64,000 nt of DNA from Marinilabilia rubra. Lineage in GTDB: Bacteria; Bacteroidota; Bacteroidia; Bacteroidales; Marinilabiliaceae. The stretch is from the NCBI RefSeq assembly GCF_003121985.1, contig NZ_QEWP01000021.1, positions 1 through 64,000 of the forward strand, given 5' to 3'. The notes beneath the pieces are model-generated. The model did not search any database, was not told where the DNA came from, and saw only the letters and a program-made list of their open reading frames with translations. Shown here one piece after another: positions 63,274 to 64,000 of the stretch. How positions within the stretch are numbered: position 1 is the first letter of the stretch; each line of letters opens with the position of its first letter. The position numbers and the translations under genes are program-made.

Positions 63274-63894
63274 TTAAGCCAAATCAGGAACATTAAGCCA
63301 TTTTATTGAAGAGTTGGGATAAAGTCTGAGATTGGCTAAATCCAGGTTTTGAATTAAAACCAACCCGGGAACAAACCCCGGAGCCAGTCTCCCTGCTTTT
63401 GAAAGACCGGCTTGTTCCGCAGAATAAGATGTGGCTTTAAAAAGTACCTGAGAGAGGTCAACCTGATTTGATGATTGGCTTCGTGCTATTATTCTGTCGA
63501 ACAATGGCACACCCTGCTCTCCGGTTTGCTTGAGAAAAGAGGCAGGATCTTCATCAAATCCTCCTGAATCCAGCACACGAGGCAATCGATTCTGATTCTC
63601 TTTTATCTCTTCCGGAATAAACGGACTCAAAAGATACAAGGACCCACGCGTAAAATGACGATTTAGAAAACGGGAAAGCTCTTTTTGAAAAAAGTCATCG
63701 CCGGTTATCCAATCAATAAAAGCAGGCACCATAAGGCCGGAAAAAAAACGCACGCCCGGTTCTTCCCGGAAATTCCCCATATGGGAATACACATCCTGCA
63801 CTTCACCGCTGTCATCAATAGCAACAACGGGCCACTTGACAAAAGTCCCGTCAGGAGCCAACATGTAATGAGATGCAAATTTATTTACGGCCAT
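63274..63894 (-). CDS. Amidohydrolase-related protein lacking the catalytic core
   Basis: A 206-residue protein. The N-terminus (KFASHYMLAPDGTFVKWPVVAIDDSGEVQDV, then GLMVPAFIDWITG) resembles the composite beta-sandwich start of amidohydrolases of the cytosine/aminofutalosine-deaminase type. The C-terminus (LFKATSYSAEQAGLSKAGRLAPGFVPGLVLIQNLDL) resembles their closing segment. The expected HxH metal pair after PGFID is absent, and the TIM-barrel middle (normally more than 200 residues) is replaced by about 80 residues. It may be an ancient truncated paralogue retained for another role, or non-catalytic. No frameshift is seen. Confidence 0.55.
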   Translation of the reverse strand: MAVNKFASHYMLAPDGTFVKWPVVAIDDSGEVQDVYSHMGNFREEPGVRFFSGLMVPAFIDWITGDDFFQKELSRFLNRHFTRGSLYLLSPFIPEEIKENQNRLPRVLDSGGFDEDPASFLKQTGEQGVPLFDRIIARSQSSNQVDLSQVLFKATSYSAEQAGLSKAGRLAPGFVPGLVLIQNLDLANLRLYPNSSIKWLNVPDLA

Positions 63895-64000
63895 TGCTGG
63901 ATATCGTTAGTTTTTAAAAATATAAGAATGGATAACCGCTAAGGCTGGCTGCTTGGCCAGCAATAGCCCCATCGATCAGGGTGTGCTAATTTCAAATGCG

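Noticed and set aside
63895-64000. Partial gene at the right edge
   Set aside because: All frames on both strands are short or interrupted. One readable stretch (HTLIDGAIAGQAASLSG) has an upstream in-frame stop and no support.

Overview
The window is chromosomal DNA from a member of the Bacteroidota, most likely a Marinilabiliales-type relative. The grounds are family-level: Bacteroidota-type promoters (a TAnnTTTG -7 box, in the best cases with a TTG about 18-21 nt upstream), Fkp, DUF6261, DUF4783, DUF5686, a putative-porin family protein, an Fsr-like MFS protein, and a B12-dependent (class II) ribonucleotide reductase with a C-terminal zinc ribbon. No phage, plasmid, CRISPR or intact insertion sequence was seen. 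The protein-coding content is mostly ordinary housekeeping and envelope genes. The unusual content lies between the genes.

Layout. 0.3-4.7 kb (+): era and der, then a two-gene unit of a RIC-like hemerythrin protein with a LuxR-type regulator whose receiver has lost its phospho-aspartate, then an RDD membrane protein. 4.7-9.1 kb (-): a very large NtrY-like sensor kinase and rlmH. 10.3-11.5 kb (+): a DUF4783 gene and nadC. 11.7-24.0 kb (-): an MFS transporter, a transglutaminase lipoprotein, valS, a giant VWA/beta-propeller/OmpA protein, a phosphotriesterase-family lipoprotein and a TIMP-like/TonB-C fusion. 24.4-26.4 kb: a tandem 42-bp repeat tract, a DUF6261 gene, GC-rich repeats and an RRM RNA-binding protein. 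26.7-30.6 kb (-): a DUF5686 outer-membrane protein and a DUF481-like barrel. 31.1-33.0 kb: an aminotransferase facing a flavodoxin-like reductase. 33.5-40.8 kb (+): a five-gene RND efflux operon that ends in its own LytS/LytTR two-component pair. 41.3-42.0 kb: a WaaP-like kinase. 42.3-49.2 kb (-): glnS, a secreted unknown protein, tRNA-Cys, folB and fkp. 49.3-53.1 kb (+): a porin and an MltF-like lytic transglycosylase. 53.3-63.9 kb (-): a Nudix hydrolase, gltX, nrdJ, waaA, pgk and a remnant-like amidohydrolase-related protein.

Functional themes. Envelope construction recurs (waaA, WaaP-like kinase, fkp, porin, OmpA/VWA, DUF5686, MltF, RND efflux). Translation is represented by three aminoacyl-tRNA synthetases, era, der, rlmH and tRNA-Cys. 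One-carbon and cofactor metabolism is represented by folB, nadC and nrdJ.

The most notable signal is a dense population of non-coding repeats. These include at least four families of short MITE-like or fold-back elements with terminal inverted repeats. Three of the elements sit exactly at the stop codon of a gene (der, the porin gene, waaA). There are also interchangeable short GC-rich palindromes that have been swapped into other repeats and into a partial second copy of tRNA-Cys. That defective tRNA copy lies between the apparent promoter and the intact tRNA-Cys gene, so it is probably transcribed as its 5' leader. All repeat boundaries were read by eye without alignment software.
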